Assembly: GCA_021734905.1 (NCBI GenBank)
Contig: JAIPIB010000004.1
Span: forward strand, 1-64,000
Source: Minisyncoccota bacterium
GTDB lineage: Bacteria > Patescibacteria > Paceibacteria > UBA9973 > UBA918
Direction of reading: 5' to 3'
Length of the DNA: 64,000 nucleotides
Below are positions 26,843 to 35,805 of the stretch, piece by piece (within the stretch, counting starts at the first letter, position 1; every line of letters starts with the position of its first letter). The notes below the pieces were generated by a model. It was given only the letters and a program-made list of their open reading frames with translations, did not search any database and was not told where the DNA came from. A program made the position numbers and the translations under genes.

Positions 26843-27931
26843 ATTAAACAAAACTCACACGAATCTCGTTCCCTACTTCATCGCAAGAATGAGGAACAGA
26901 GGATATATAGACCTTCCCAATGGCTTGTTATAGAGCTTGTAGTTTTTTGTATTGTCATCGTTCTTCCTCTTTCTGTTCATGCCGGGGTTTTCTCGCTCTT
27001 TTTTGATACAGCCTCAGCAGTTTCAAAAGAAGAAGTGGTCTATGACTACGATACAAATGCACAGATGGTTCCCCTTCTCAAGGCTGCCCTCCATACTGAT
27101 CCTAATCCAGCGAAGGGTGGAGGTGATATTATTGTTGCAGATGGAGCACTTGTACCAAGTGGAGACAGTAATGGAAAAACAGATTTAGTTAACACGAAAA
27201 CCAGTAATGGAGAAATAAGTGTATATATAGTAAGAGAAGGAGATACTCTTTCACAAATCGCACAGATGTATGACGTAAGTTCTAAGACTGTCCTTTGGGC
27301 AAATAATATTTCAAACCCGAGTAAAATTCGTCCAGGTGACGCACTCGTTATCCTTCCAATTACAGGAATCCGCCATGTTGTTAAAAGTGGTGACTCACTT
27401 GAATCAATCGCCAAGAAATACGAAGGTGATGTTGAAGATATTATGGAGTACAATCAACTTGCATCAACAGAAAGTATTCATATCGGAGACACGATTGTGA
27501 TCCCTGATGGAATGATGAGTGTCCCTCCACCAGTAAGGAAATCTTCAGCATCAAAAACGAGTGGAGGCACTGCCACTGGCGGAGCATCATCATTCAGTAA
27601 GCCAATACCGGGAGCTATCCGTACACAGGGAATTCATGGGTATAATGGCGTCGATTTAGCAGGAGTTCCCGCAGGGACAGCCGTTCTTGCTGCACTCAGT
27701 GGTGAAGTTATTGTTGCAAAAGGCTCTGGATGGAATGGTGGTTACGGTTCATATGTTGTTATCAAACACGCCAATGGAACACAGACACTTTACGGGCACC
27801 TTGCAAAAGTGTACGTTTCTACTGGACAAAAGGTTTCGACGGGAGTACCGATTGGAAGTATGGGTAATTCAGGAAGATCAACGGGACCACATCTCCACTT
27901 CGAGGTTCGTGGTGCCAGAAACCCATTTTAG
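26843..27931 (+). CDS. LysM-M23 peptidoglycan hydrolase with unresolved start
   Basis: Two LysM repeats (YIVREGDTLSQIAQMYDVSS; HVVKSGDSLESIAKKYEGD) precede an M23 peptidase domain with GVDLAG, the zinc-site residues of LYGHL and the terminal GPHLHFEVR. It would cleave or remodel cell-wall peptides outside the cell. The first standard in-frame start is a GTG at 27035, but the open frame extends back to 26834. That extension encodes a convincing membrane/signal segment (QWLVIELVVFCIVIVLPLSVHAG) with no ATG, GTG or TTG. Either an ATT at 26843 starts translation or a frameshift joins it to the ATG at 26808. The 26525-26833 gap shows nothing else. Confidence 0.85.
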   Translation: MKQNSHESRSLLHRKNEEQRIYRPSQWLVIELVVFCIVIVLPLSVHAGVFSLFFDTASAVSKEEVVYDYDTNAQMVPLLKAALHTDPNPAKGGGDIIVADGALVPSGDSNGKTDLVNTKTSNGEISVYIVREGDTLSQIAQMYDVSSKTVLWANNISNPSKIRPGDALVILPITGIRHVVKSGDSLESIAKKYEGDVEDIMEYNQLASTESIHIGDTIVIPDGMMSVPPPVRKSSASKTSGGTATGGASSFSKPIPGAIRTQGIHGYNGVDLAGVPAGTAVLAALSGEVIVAKGSGWNGGYGSYVVIKHANGTQTLYGHLAKVYVSTGQKVSTGVPIGSMGNSGRSTGPHLHFEVRGARNPF

Positions 27932-27954
27932 GCGTCGCGCTTTGTCGATTACTC

Positions 27955-28000
27955 AAAAAAGCTACTTCAATGTACATGTGTACACCTCGTAGCTTTTTTT
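27955..28000 (+). terminator. Terminator after the M23 peptidase gene
   Basis: aaaaaagctac (27955-27965) pairs with gtagctttttt (27989-27999), followed by a further T. The loop contains its own palindrome tgtacatgtgtaca. Confidence 0.8.
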
Positions 28001-28076
28001 GTCTGTCTCCTCACGCTATACTCTAAAATTGGTTTCTGAAACCCACAATCCTTTCTAGTGTAACGGATACTATTGT

Positions 28077-28111
28077 AAAAACCCTGCGAGCCTTTGGCTC
28101 GCAGGGTTTTT
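28077..28111. terminator. Bidirectional terminator
   Basis: The stem aaaaaccctgcgagcc / ggctcgcagggttttt with a TTT loop lies between the convergent M23 and comM genes. Confidence 0.9.
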
Positions 28112-28120
28112 ATTAAGTTC

Positions 28121-29647
28121 TTACGTCTTTACCCTAAAGTGCAAAGCTTCAAGCACATGTGTTTCTTTCAATTCGTCCGAATCCTCGAGGTCGGCTATAG
28201 TGCGCGCAACTTTAATAAGGCGATGATAGCTTCTTGGCGAGAGCTGAAGTTTTTGTGCTGATTGTTTGAGGAGCTCACTTACACTCTTGCCCAACTCAAT
28301 ACATTCTTCTATATCTCTCGCTGACATTTCGCCGTTTGTTGATATCCCTCTACTGGTAAAGCGGATGCGCTCACGTTCACGGGCTCGAAGAATTCTGGCT
28401 CGGATCTCTTCAGTCTCATTCCGCTCTGATGTAGTGGTAGGATCGCGTTTTTCAACAAGTGTTTCAAAATCGACATGAGGAACCTGAAGCCAAAGGTCAA
28501 TGCGATCGAGGATTGGTCCTGAGATTTTGTTTTTGTACGTTTCAAGCATTTGTGCGGCGTAGTCATTGCCCGCATCTCCTCCTCGACTTGGATTCATTGC
28601 AGCAACAAGAATGAAGTCTGCTGGAAATATTGCTGTTGAATGAACGCGAGAAATTGACACCACTCGATCTTCAAGAGGTTGCCTGAGTGCGTCAATTGCA
28701 CGTCTCTCAAACTCGGGAAATTCATCGAGAAAGAGTACTCCATGATGTGCGAGCGTTACTTCACCTGGCTTTGGATGAGTTCCTCCTCCAACAAGGGCTG
28801 TGTAGGAAGCAGTGTGATGAGGAGATCGAAACGGAGGACGTGAAGAGACACCATTTCCAGTGCCAGCGACAGAGTGGATCGATGTGACTTCAAGCGCTTC
28901 ATCTACCGAGAGTGGAGGAAGAATGCCTTGAAAAGCTCTAGCGAGCATCGTCTTCCCAGTGCCAGGTGGCCCGACCATTATGATGTTGTGTCGCCCTGCT
29001 GCAGCGATCATGAGTCCGCGTTTCGCAGATTCCTGCCCACGAATATCTTCAAGACGAACAGTGGCATCATCCCAGAGAGTTGGAATTTGTGTCGGCGGCT
29101 CAGGCTCCTTGAGTACGTGGCCATCACGATGGGTGTCGATATGCGAGATAACTTCCGACAGTGATCGTGCGGCAATAACTCGTATCCCTGGTATGAGAGC
29201 AGACTCCTCTCTGTTTTCGTACGGAACAATAATTTCAGAAAAACCTTTGTCGCGTGCAGTTCGCACGATAGGAAGAACACCTCGAATCGGGCGCAATGCA
29301 CCATCAAGGCCAAGCTCACCAATAAAAATAGTTTTTTCAATCTGAGCCTCGATTGAGCCTGAAGAAATGAGATAAGAAATTGCCATTGGAAGATCGAACA
29401 GCGGGCCGTCTTTTTTTAGGTCTGCTGGGGCAAGAGAAATAATTACTCGATGGTTCTGACTCTTTGGCGATTTAAATCCAGAATTTTTTATAGCACTATT
29501 TACTCTGTCACGAGCTTCTTCGATTGCTTTTCCCGGGAGACCAACAACTGCAAATGAAAACAGACCTCGAGAGAGATCTGTTTCGATAGTGACAACGTCG
29601 GCTCCGATGAGTGATGGTTGTGCTGCGTATACTCGTGCAATGTTCAT
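28121..29647 (-). CDS. comM: ComM/YifB Mg-chelatase-like AAA+ ATPase
   Basis: ComM-family helicases promote branch migration of incoming DNA during natural transformation. The 508-aa protein has an N-terminal Lon-protease-like domain (SLIGADVVTIETDLSRG), then the AAA+ core with GPPGTGKTMLARA and LFLDEFPEF. The C-terminal ChlI domain has the SPRSYHRLIKVARTIADL segment. Length is normal. Together with the T4SS-like operon 5 kb away it suggests DNA uptake ability. It lies 3 bp downstream of the DksA-like gene and is probably co-transcribed. Confidence 0.94.
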   Translation of the reverse strand: MNIARVYAAQPSLIGADVVTIETDLSRGLFSFAVVGLPGKAIEEARDRVNSAIKNSGFKSPKSQNHRVIISLAPADLKKDGPLFDLPMAISYLISSGSIEAQIEKTIFIGELGLDGALRPIRGVLPIVRTARDKGFSEIIVPYENREESALIPGIRVIAARSLSEVISHIDTHRDGHVLKEPEPPTQIPTLWDDATVRLEDIRGQESAKRGLMIAAAGRHNIIMVGPPGTGKTMLARAFQGILPPLSVDEALEVTSIHSVAGTGNGVSSRPPFRSPHHTASYTALVGGGTHPKPGEVTLAHHGVLFLDEFPEFERRAIDALRQPLEDRVVSISRVHSTAIFPADFILVAAMNPSRGGDAGNDYAAQMLETYKNKISGPILDRIDLWLQVPHVDFETLVEKRDPTTTSERNETEEIRARILRARERERIRFTSRGISTNGEMSARDIEECIELGKSVSELLKQSAQKLQLSPRSYHRLIKVARTIADLEDSDELKETHVLEALHFRVKT

Positions 29648-29650
29648 AGG

Positions 29651-30019
29651 TTAGATAGTGTGAGTATCATTGAGATGTGCAATGCAAGTGCGTGCGCTTG
29701 GGTTTGCATCAAGGCGAGCTTCCTCGATTGGATTTTCACACGTCTCGCAAAGACCAAATGTTTTTGTATCGATGCGAGCGAGAGCTGCGACAATATTATT
29801 GTAGCGGGGCTCGAGTGTTGCGATAAGTGCTCGACGTTCATTCCACTCTTCAACCGCATCCGCTGCAAGATTGGCATCAGGTTCTTCTGCATCAAGTTCT
29901 TCGGGGACAGCTATCCAGTCTTGAGGGTTATCGGGATTGTGTATACCAATAGATTTGAGTTCTTCAGCAAGCTCTGTTTTCATCTGTTCTAGACGGACTT
30001 TATATATATCAATTTCCAT
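29651..30019 (-). CDS. DksA/TraR-type zinc-finger protein
   Basis: The 122-aa protein has an N-terminal coiled coil, a conserved-looking Asp-rich segment (ELDAEEPDANLAADAVEEW) and a C-terminal zinc-finger region FGLCETCENPIEE...RTCIAH. The second pair is CxxH instead of the usual CxxC. DksA/TraR proteins bind RNA polymerase in its secondary channel; many relatives are uncharacterised. It directly precedes comM with a 3-bp gap. Confidence 0.85.
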   Translation of the reverse strand: MEIDIYKVRLEQMKTELAEELKSIGIHNPDNPQDWIAVPEELDAEEPDANLAADAVEEWNERRALIATLEPRYNNIVAALARIDTKTFGLCETCENPIEEARLDANPSARTCIAHLNDTHTI

Positions 30020-30052
30020 AATACAAAAAGTATACCATGGACAAATGTACCG

Positions 30053-31945
30053 TTAAAAATTTTGAAGAAGCTTCGAGAGGGCGTTTGAGGAGCTTGTGAG
30101 AATAACAGTATTTTGGTTTATAAATGCAGAAAGAAGGATTTCATTACCAAATGTGTCTTTAAGAATTCGAATCGACTTATTATTTTGTACAGCATCGACA
30201 AAGTTTGAAGCTGGCACTTTGTCTGACATAAAGAGAGGTCGTAGATCTTCATAGAGGTATTGTTCCCATGCGAGCAATCCAGAAAAAAGAACATCAAAAT
30301 TGTACGATCGTAGCACGACGTAGGGCTCATTTTTAGTAGTCATAACAGACCCAATCATAAAATTTTCATCGAACGAATCCAGAGTTTTCAAAGGAAGTCT
30401 TGCATCGAGAAAGACAAGGACCTCTTCCGTTGTTGCTAGACGGTGTGTGTTTTCGTCTGAAATTACTGGATATAGTTGTGTCGTTTCGGCTTGGGCATTC
30501 TGAATTGAAGATGTGAGTAGTGTGAGGAAGTTTTCCCGCGAGTCTTTTAATTGAATCGAAGTTTGGATTTTTGTTTTGAAGAACTGGGAAACAACAATTT
30601 CAGTTTCTGAAACTTGGGATGACGATGAATCACTTGTGCTTCGTACAAAGAAAAAAGTAAGTAGGGCAAGTATCACGCCAAGTACTGCTACACCAAGGAG
30701 AATGAGCCATTTGGCGAGTGACCCAACACCAGCTTTTTGAGGTATGGAGGACGATGCATCTTTTCCAAGGGAAGTAGTCGGTGTTTTTTGTGTAGTGTGT
30801 TCTGCAGGATTTTGCCGATCAACACCGCGGAACATTGCTTGTGAGGAGCGATGGTATTCAACTTCGGAAGTTGTCGTTGAGGGTTGTTGAGGTGTTGCGA
30901 GTTTGTCCGCAATGTGTTCCACGGGTTCACGCGATTTTTGTGGTTCAGATTCTTCGATTGCTGCGTAACCGTGTTTCGGCTGGTTAGGTGCTAGCGGGGC
31001 AACTGACGAAGGGGATGTAGAAACAAGTTCTTTCTGCGAATCCCGAGCTTCTCGTTTGTACGGAGGATTCGTTTTTACATTATTTTGTGAACTCGGGTAT
31101 TTTTTTTGTCCAGAATTACCAGTGTCGCGTTTAATAACAGGAGCAACCATTTCTTTACGGAAATCGACTGACTCAATTTTCGGCGCGGGAGTTATTTGGT
31201 TTTCCTGAGGTTTCCCTTCAGCTTCAATAGGAAGATCAAGAGGGATCTTTTCAGAAGAACTTTCTTGAATTTTCACATCGGGTTGTCCCCCTTGGAGTTG
31301 AGCAACATCACTCGAGTATGTTCGCATTTTCTGGATAATCGGAGTTGATTGTTTGGAGACGATATGGTCTGTCGTCTCAGGTTCAGGAGGTTGAGGTTTT
31401 TCTACAACATGCGTCCATGCGGCTTTCTTTTTCTCGAGTTCTTTTTTTATGACAAGCGGTACAGGCGTCGCGGGAGAGAGACCCTCAGATACTTTTTTGA
31501 GTTTTTCAGCAATATGCTCATGGTCATCTTTTGGAACTTGCCTTGTGTGAGTTGAGGCTTCTTTGATTGTGTCGATCCGAGTTTCTGCTTTCTCAATCAC
31601 CGGTTCTTCATGGTGACGTATCTCCTCAACAGTTTCAAGTGTCCCTTCTAATTTTTTTTGGGTATGACCCCACCACTCTGAAAATGCCTCATGGAGATTC
31701 TTGCCAAGCGATTGTCGCTGTCCGCGTTTATCCGAGACTATCGTACCCGTTTCCGTACCATCACTTTTATACGCTTTTGTGACATTAAAGACATCGTCAT
31801 GGTTAGTGAGGTGAGAGTTTCCTGTTCCGGATTTTTCAGCAGCTCCAGACTCTTCCGCAGGAGTTGGAATATTGCTAAACGTAATTCCAAGACGGTCGTC
31901 TTCTTTAGGGGGGATGCTGGATTGTTTGTCGGAGTCTGTATTCAT
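30053..31945 (-). CDS. Large single-pass membrane protein with disordered N-half
   Basis: The first ~410 of 630 residues are Pro/Glu/Lys/Gln-rich and disordered. One membrane helix follows (WLILLGVAVLGVILALLTFF, near residue 420). A ~190-residue globular C-terminal domain, presumably extracytoplasmic, includes EEVLVFLDARLPLKTLDSF and LLAWEQYLYEDL. Domains of this kind recur in hypothetical proteins of Parcubacteria, as far as I recall. There is no enzyme motif. It sits downstream of pnp with a terminator between. Confidence 0.8.
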   Translation of the reverse strand: MNTDSDKQSSIPPKEDDRLGITFSNIPTPAEESGAAEKSGTGNSHLTNHDDVFNVTKAYKSDGTETGTIVSDKRGQRQSLGKNLHEAFSEWWGHTQKKLEGTLETVEEIRHHEEPVIEKAETRIDTIKEASTHTRQVPKDDHEHIAEKLKKVSEGLSPATPVPLVIKKELEKKKAAWTHVVEKPQPPEPETTDHIVSKQSTPIIQKMRTYSSDVAQLQGGQPDVKIQESSSEKIPLDLPIEAEGKPQENQITPAPKIESVDFRKEMVAPVIKRDTGNSGQKKYPSSQNNVKTNPPYKREARDSQKELVSTSPSSVAPLAPNQPKHGYAAIEESEPQKSREPVEHIADKLATPQQPSTTTSEVEYHRSSQAMFRGVDRQNPAEHTTQKTPTTSLGKDASSSIPQKAGVGSLAKWLILLGVAVLGVILALLTFFFVRSTSDSSSSQVSETEIVVSQFFKTKIQTSIQLKDSRENFLTLLTSSIQNAQAETTQLYPVISDENTHRLATTEEVLVFLDARLPLKTLDSFDENFMIGSVMTTKNEPYVVLRSYNFDVLFSGLLAWEQYLYEDLRPLFMSDKVPASNFVDAVQNNKSIRILKDTFGNEILLSAFINQNTVILTSSSNALSKLLQNF

Positions 31946-31998
31946 ACAAGGTAATAGTACTATACGAAACTATTCTTGCTAGGGGTACTGGAGGAATT

Positions 31999-32032
31999 AA
32001 AAAATACCCGCACGATTATGCGGGTATTTTTT
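31999..32032 (-). terminator. Terminator after pnp
   Basis: The stem aaaaaatacccgca / tgcgggtatttttt with loop cgatta lies just past the pnp stop codon. Confidence 0.88.
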
Positions 32033-32043
32033 TGTAACGAAAG

Positions 32044-34179
32044 TTATTTTTTCTCAGGAGCTTTGAGTCCACGTTTTCGCGCAAATTCTGGGTCTGCTTT
32101 TTTTATAGAGAGACCAATTTTTCCATCTTCAACTTTTGACACAATAACATCAACACGATCACCAACCGCAAGAATTCCGTCAAGATTTTCAAGTCGCCAT
32201 GGCACAATTTCTGATATATGAATGAGACCTTCGTTTTGACCAGTCAATCTTGCGAAAGCACCGAAGGTTGCAACACGAGTAATTTCAGCATTGAAGCGTT
32301 CTCCAATCTCAAACACTTTTGTAAGGTCAGCGATACGAGTGCGCGCTAGTTCTGGAGCATCACCCTTTCCTGTTATGTAGACTGTCCCGTCATCTTCGAT
32401 GGTGATTTCGTCAACACCAGTTTCATCCTTAATACCATTAATAGTTTTCCCTCCCCCACCAATGACGAGTCCTATTTGGTCAGGTAAAATTTGCATAACG
32501 ATAATTTTAGGAGCTCGCGGTGAAATATCTGCACGGTGAGTTTGAATCTCAGCTTCCATAACATCAAGAATATGCATTCGAGCTAGGCGAGCTTTTTCAA
32601 GTGCTTCTCGAAGGATTTTTACTGGGATTCCACCGACTTTTACGTCCATCTGAATTGCGGTGATTCCCTCTCGTGTTCCTGCAACTTTGAAGTCCATGTC
32701 GCCATGTTCGTCCTCAGGACCTTGGATGTCAGTAATGAGTTGGTAGGTTTCATGATTTTCCATCATGAGCCCTGAAGCGATACCTGCAACAGGTCGTGTT
32801 ATCGGCACACCACCATCCATAAGTGCAAGCGTTGAAGCGCAAACAGAACCCATTGAGCTTGAACCATTTGACGCCATTGTTTCAGAGACCAATCGAATCG
32901 TGTACGGGAAAGACGTTTTTGATGGAATAACAGCAGCAAGCGCTTTTTCAGCAAGCGCACCATGCCCGATCATCCGACGGTTCGTCCCACCAATTCGCCC
33001 AGTTTCTCCCACTGAGAAAGGCGGGAAGTTGTAATGATGCATAAAATTTTTCTTGGTACCATTTTCTTCAATAGAGTCGAGTATTTGTGAATCATCTGGG
33101 CCACCAAGTGTTAGTGCGGCAAATATGTGTGTCTCCCCTCTGTAGAAAATACCACTCCCGTGAAGTGCTGGTGAAATTCCTCCTGCTTGAGCGAAGAGTG
33201 AACGGACATCATCCATTCCTCGTCCATCAGGGCGAACTTTCTCATGAATCGTGCCATGGTGGAGTGTTTCATCGATAGCGTGCTCGTAGTATTCGCTTGC
33301 AAGTCCGGTATCCTCATCAGGCAGCTCCTCTTTAAGTAGAGCAAGCCATGTATCTTTGAGTTCATAAAGGTGCACTTTCCCTGAACGGTTTGAAAAAAGC
33401 ACTTCTTTCAATTTTGCTGCAATGTTGTTTGTAAAGAGAGCAAGAGCTCCATCACTAAGTGATGGAAGTGAGAGGTCTCGTTTTATTTTGCCAATTTCAG
33501 TGATGATGTTCTTTTGGAACACCTCAAGTTGTTCGTTTATAAGAAGTGCCTGATCGAGAGCGTTACCTATTTCGTCTTCTGATATTTCGAAACCGGCGGA
33601 CTCAATCATGTTGACTTTTTTTTCTTGTCCGCAAACTAGAACCTCATAAGAAAGAAGTCCTGTTGCTCGTTCTAAATATGTTGGGTTAATGATTATTCCA
33701 CCAGTTTCGATTGATTTCCCAATACGAACAGCACCGATAGGGCCTGCCCATGGAATGTCTGAGACTCCAAGCGCTAGTGATGCACCAATGATGCTGAGAA
33801 CATCAGGGTCATCTTCTCCAGCACTTAAGACCGTTGCAATTACTTGTATTTCGTTACGGAGAGCGTGGTTAAAAAGTGGACGAACGGTTCGATCAATCAT
33901 GCGTGCAGAAAGCACAGCCCCGTCGCTTGGTCGCCCTTCTCTTCGCTGAAATCTGCTCCCTAGAATTTGCCCCGTCGCATAAAATTTTTCCTCAAATTCT
34001 ACAGAAAGTGGAAAATATGACATTCCACTCGCACTACGACTACTCATAACGGCGGTAACTAAAACGACAGTCTCACCCATAGTGATCATGACTGAACCAT
34101 GTGCCTGATTAGTAAGATCTGTAAAATTTGCAGTCAACGTCTTTCCAGCGATTTCGATACTATATGATTTTTTCTCCAT
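32044..34179 (-). CDS. pnp: Polyribonucleotide nucleotidyltransferase (PNPase)
   Basis: PNPase degrades RNA phosphorolytically from the 3' end. The 711-aa protein has two RNase PH domains (start SYSIEIAGKTL; second core with GRIGGTNRRMIGHGALAEKA), a KH domain (LPDQIGLVIGGGGKTINGI, about residue 570) and a C-terminal S1 domain (FGAFARLTGQNEGLIHISEI). All domains are present at normal length. It is followed by its own terminator. Confidence 0.97.
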   Translation of the reverse strand: MEKKSYSIEIAGKTLTANFTDLTNQAHGSVMITMGETVVLVTAVMSSRSASGMSYFPLSVEFEEKFYATGQILGSRFQRREGRPSDGAVLSARMIDRTVRPLFNHALRNEIQVIATVLSAGEDDPDVLSIIGASLALGVSDIPWAGPIGAVRIGKSIETGGIIINPTYLERATGLLSYEVLVCGQEKKVNMIESAGFEISEDEIGNALDQALLINEQLEVFQKNIITEIGKIKRDLSLPSLSDGALALFTNNIAAKLKEVLFSNRSGKVHLYELKDTWLALLKEELPDEDTGLASEYYEHAIDETLHHGTIHEKVRPDGRGMDDVRSLFAQAGGISPALHGSGIFYRGETHIFAALTLGGPDDSQILDSIEENGTKKNFMHHYNFPPFSVGETGRIGGTNRRMIGHGALAEKALAAVIPSKTSFPYTIRLVSETMASNGSSSMGSVCASTLALMDGGVPITRPVAGIASGLMMENHETYQLITDIQGPEDEHGDMDFKVAGTREGITAIQMDVKVGGIPVKILREALEKARLARMHILDVMEAEIQTHRADISPRAPKIIVMQILPDQIGLVIGGGGKTINGIKDETGVDEITIEDDGTVYITGKGDAPELARTRIADLTKVFEIGERFNAEITRVATFGAFARLTGQNEGLIHISEIVPWRLENLDGILAVGDRVDVIVSKVEDGKIGLSIKKADPEFARKRGLKAPEKK

Positions 34180-34297
34180 ATAACTTCATGATGGTTGCGA
34201 GCGATCCAGATTTCAGATTTCAAACAGCATTGAAGCTTGAAATCCACCTATCTGCATCGCTCATGAATAATGTGCACAGTGTAGCAAAACCTATCAA

Positions 34298-34338
34298 AAA
34301 AAACACCTATCGAGATACGGTCTCGATAGGTGTTTTTT
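34298..34338 (-). terminator. Terminator after the NYN gene
   Basis: The stem aaaaaacacctatcgaga / tctcgataggtgtttttt lies downstream of the minus-strand NYN gene, between it and pnp. Confidence 0.88.
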
Positions 34339-34361
34339 AACGCTATACAAAGGACGAATAA

Positions 34362-34931
34362 TTAATCGTCGTCTGTATCAGTGCCGACAATTTTTCGAAT
34401 TTGTTTACGAAGGCGATTGTTTCCCTTTAGTCCAATCAGAAATTGACTTGGAGTATCATCCATATCAATAAAGTCGTCAACACATTCTTTAAGTCGTGAT
34501 GAACTCGATTTTCCAAATGCAATACACTCAACCTGACACCCTTGTGATTTTACGTATTCAACGAGAGGAACGAAGTCCCCGTCTCCTGTTGCGATTATGA
34601 TTGAATCAACTTTGTTTGAATGCTTAATAGCATCAACAGCAAGGCCGACGTCCCAGTCTGCTTTTTTGGCACCGCCAAAAAATATTTGAAGGTCCTTCGT
34701 TTTTACTTCGATACCGATTTTTTCAAGGGCTTCGAAAAACGACTGTTCCTCACCGCTCTCTGTGGTAACAACATAGGCTATTGCTCGTACGAGTTTTCTA
34801 TCTCCAAGTGCAGCTTTAACGACCGCATCAAAGTTAACCTTTGCTCGGTATATGTTTTTCGCACAGTGGTAGAGGTTCTGTGTATCGATAAAAATAGCGA
34901 CACGTTGTTCTTTATGTTTTATAACTGACAT
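34362..34931 (-). CDS. NYN-domain (LabA-like) nuclease
   Basis: The 189-aa protein has the NYN/PIN-like signature: VAIFIDTQNLY near residues 11-21 with a catalytic Asp, a mid-protein WDVGLAVDA acidic site, and IIATGDGDFVPLVEYV. NYN domains are metal-dependent ribonucleases. The C-terminal tail is basic and then acidic. It is monocistronic with its own terminator. The precise substrate cannot be told from sequence. Confidence 0.88.
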   Translation of the reverse strand: MSVIKHKEQRVAIFIDTQNLYHCAKNIYRAKVNFDAVVKAALGDRKLVRAIAYVVTTESGEEQSFFEALEKIGIEVKTKDLQIFFGGAKKADWDVGLAVDAIKHSNKVDSIIIATGDGDFVPLVEYVKSQGCQVECIAFGKSSSSRLKECVDDFIDMDDTPSQFLIGLKGNNRLRKQIRKIVGTDTDDD

Positions 34932-35015
34932 GTTATTCGGGACTATTGTATATAAAAATGTACATTCACTTCACAGCTTCTCTTAATTAGTATAGCAGAA
35001 ATAGCAGCGTGAAGA

Positions 35016-35052
35016 GAAACACGCACATTCCTTTTAGGAATGTGCGTGTTTC
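35016..35052 (-). terminator. Terminator after rpsO
   Basis: The perfect stem gaaacacgcacattcct / aggaatgtgcgtgtttc lies 13 bp after the rpsO stop. Confidence 0.85.
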
Positions 35053-35065
35053 GAGTTCCTCGCAA

Positions 35066-35332
35066 TTACTTCTTGAGATTGAGTTTCTTGAGGAGAGACT
35101 TATACGCCTTCTCATCATGTAGTGCAAGATACTTAAGATGCTTGCGTCTATCAGCAACCATTTGAAGTAGACCTCGACGAGAATGAAAATCTTTCAGATT
35201 CTTTTTGAGGTGCTTCGAAAGTTCGTCTATCTGCTTTGTGAGAATAGCAACCTGCGCTTCAGGCGAGCCTGTATCGCTGTCATGCCGACGAACTTCCTTT
35301 ATTACGTTTTCTTTCTTTCGTTTTGTAAGCAT
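35066..35332 (-). CDS. rpsO: 30S ribosomal protein S15
   Basis: S15 is a primary binder of the 16S rRNA central domain. The 88-aa protein has the family features DTGSPEAQVAILTKQI and HSRRGLLQMVADRRKHLKYL and normal length. It is monocistronic here; pnp, its usual neighbour in many bacteria, lies about 0.9 kb away with the NYN gene between. Confidence 0.97.
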   Translation of the reverse strand: MLTKRKKENVIKEVRRHDSDTGSPEAQVAILTKQIDELSKHLKKNLKDFHSRRGLLQMVADRRKHLKYLALHDEKAYKSLLKKLNLKK

Positions 35333-35452
35333 AATGTTTTAAAAATGCGCCTCAATGTGTAGATAGCACACGGACGCTATTAAATCGTAACCTGCGAAGG
35401 TTATAACTACTCTACCACAGATTGACATATTTTGCAAGCTCTGCTCTAGTCA

Positions 35453-35734
35453 TCATTCATGAGCAGAAAGAGTGGATTTTCTCACCACAATATAGGTTCC
35501 AACCCATGAGCCCATAGCGAGAGGTACTATATAGAGGTAGTTTTGCACGTAGTTAAGAACCCCAAATGCGAGGAGAAAGTGCATGAGTGCCCCGGTTGTT
35601 GCGGCTTGAAATGGTCTTTTCCCAGCCACAGCGAGTGTGTAGTGAGCGTACATACCATCAATGATTATGTAAACAACAAAAATGAGAAATGCTGTTGTGA
35701 TTTGAAGCTCTTGCCAATGCAAACCAATATCCAT
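35453..35734 (-). CDS. Small three-helix membrane protein
   Basis: The 93-aa protein has about three hydrophobic helices (TTAFLIFVVYIIIDGMYAHY; ATTGALMHFLLAFGVLNYV; LYIVPLAMGSWVGTYIVV) and little else. The family is unknown to me. It is divergent from the Xer recombinase gene and has no clear operon partner. Confidence 0.65.
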   Translation of the reverse strand: MDIGLHWQELQITTAFLIFVVYIIIDGMYAHYTLAVAGKRPFQAATTGALMHFLLAFGVLNYVQNYLYIVPLAMGSWVGTYIVVRKSTLSAHE

Positions 35735-35805
35735 GAATAAAATTATACACGATTCCGTAGGCGCATTCTGTTATTGTGCGACACTCCTCATGTACTATAT
35801 ATAGT

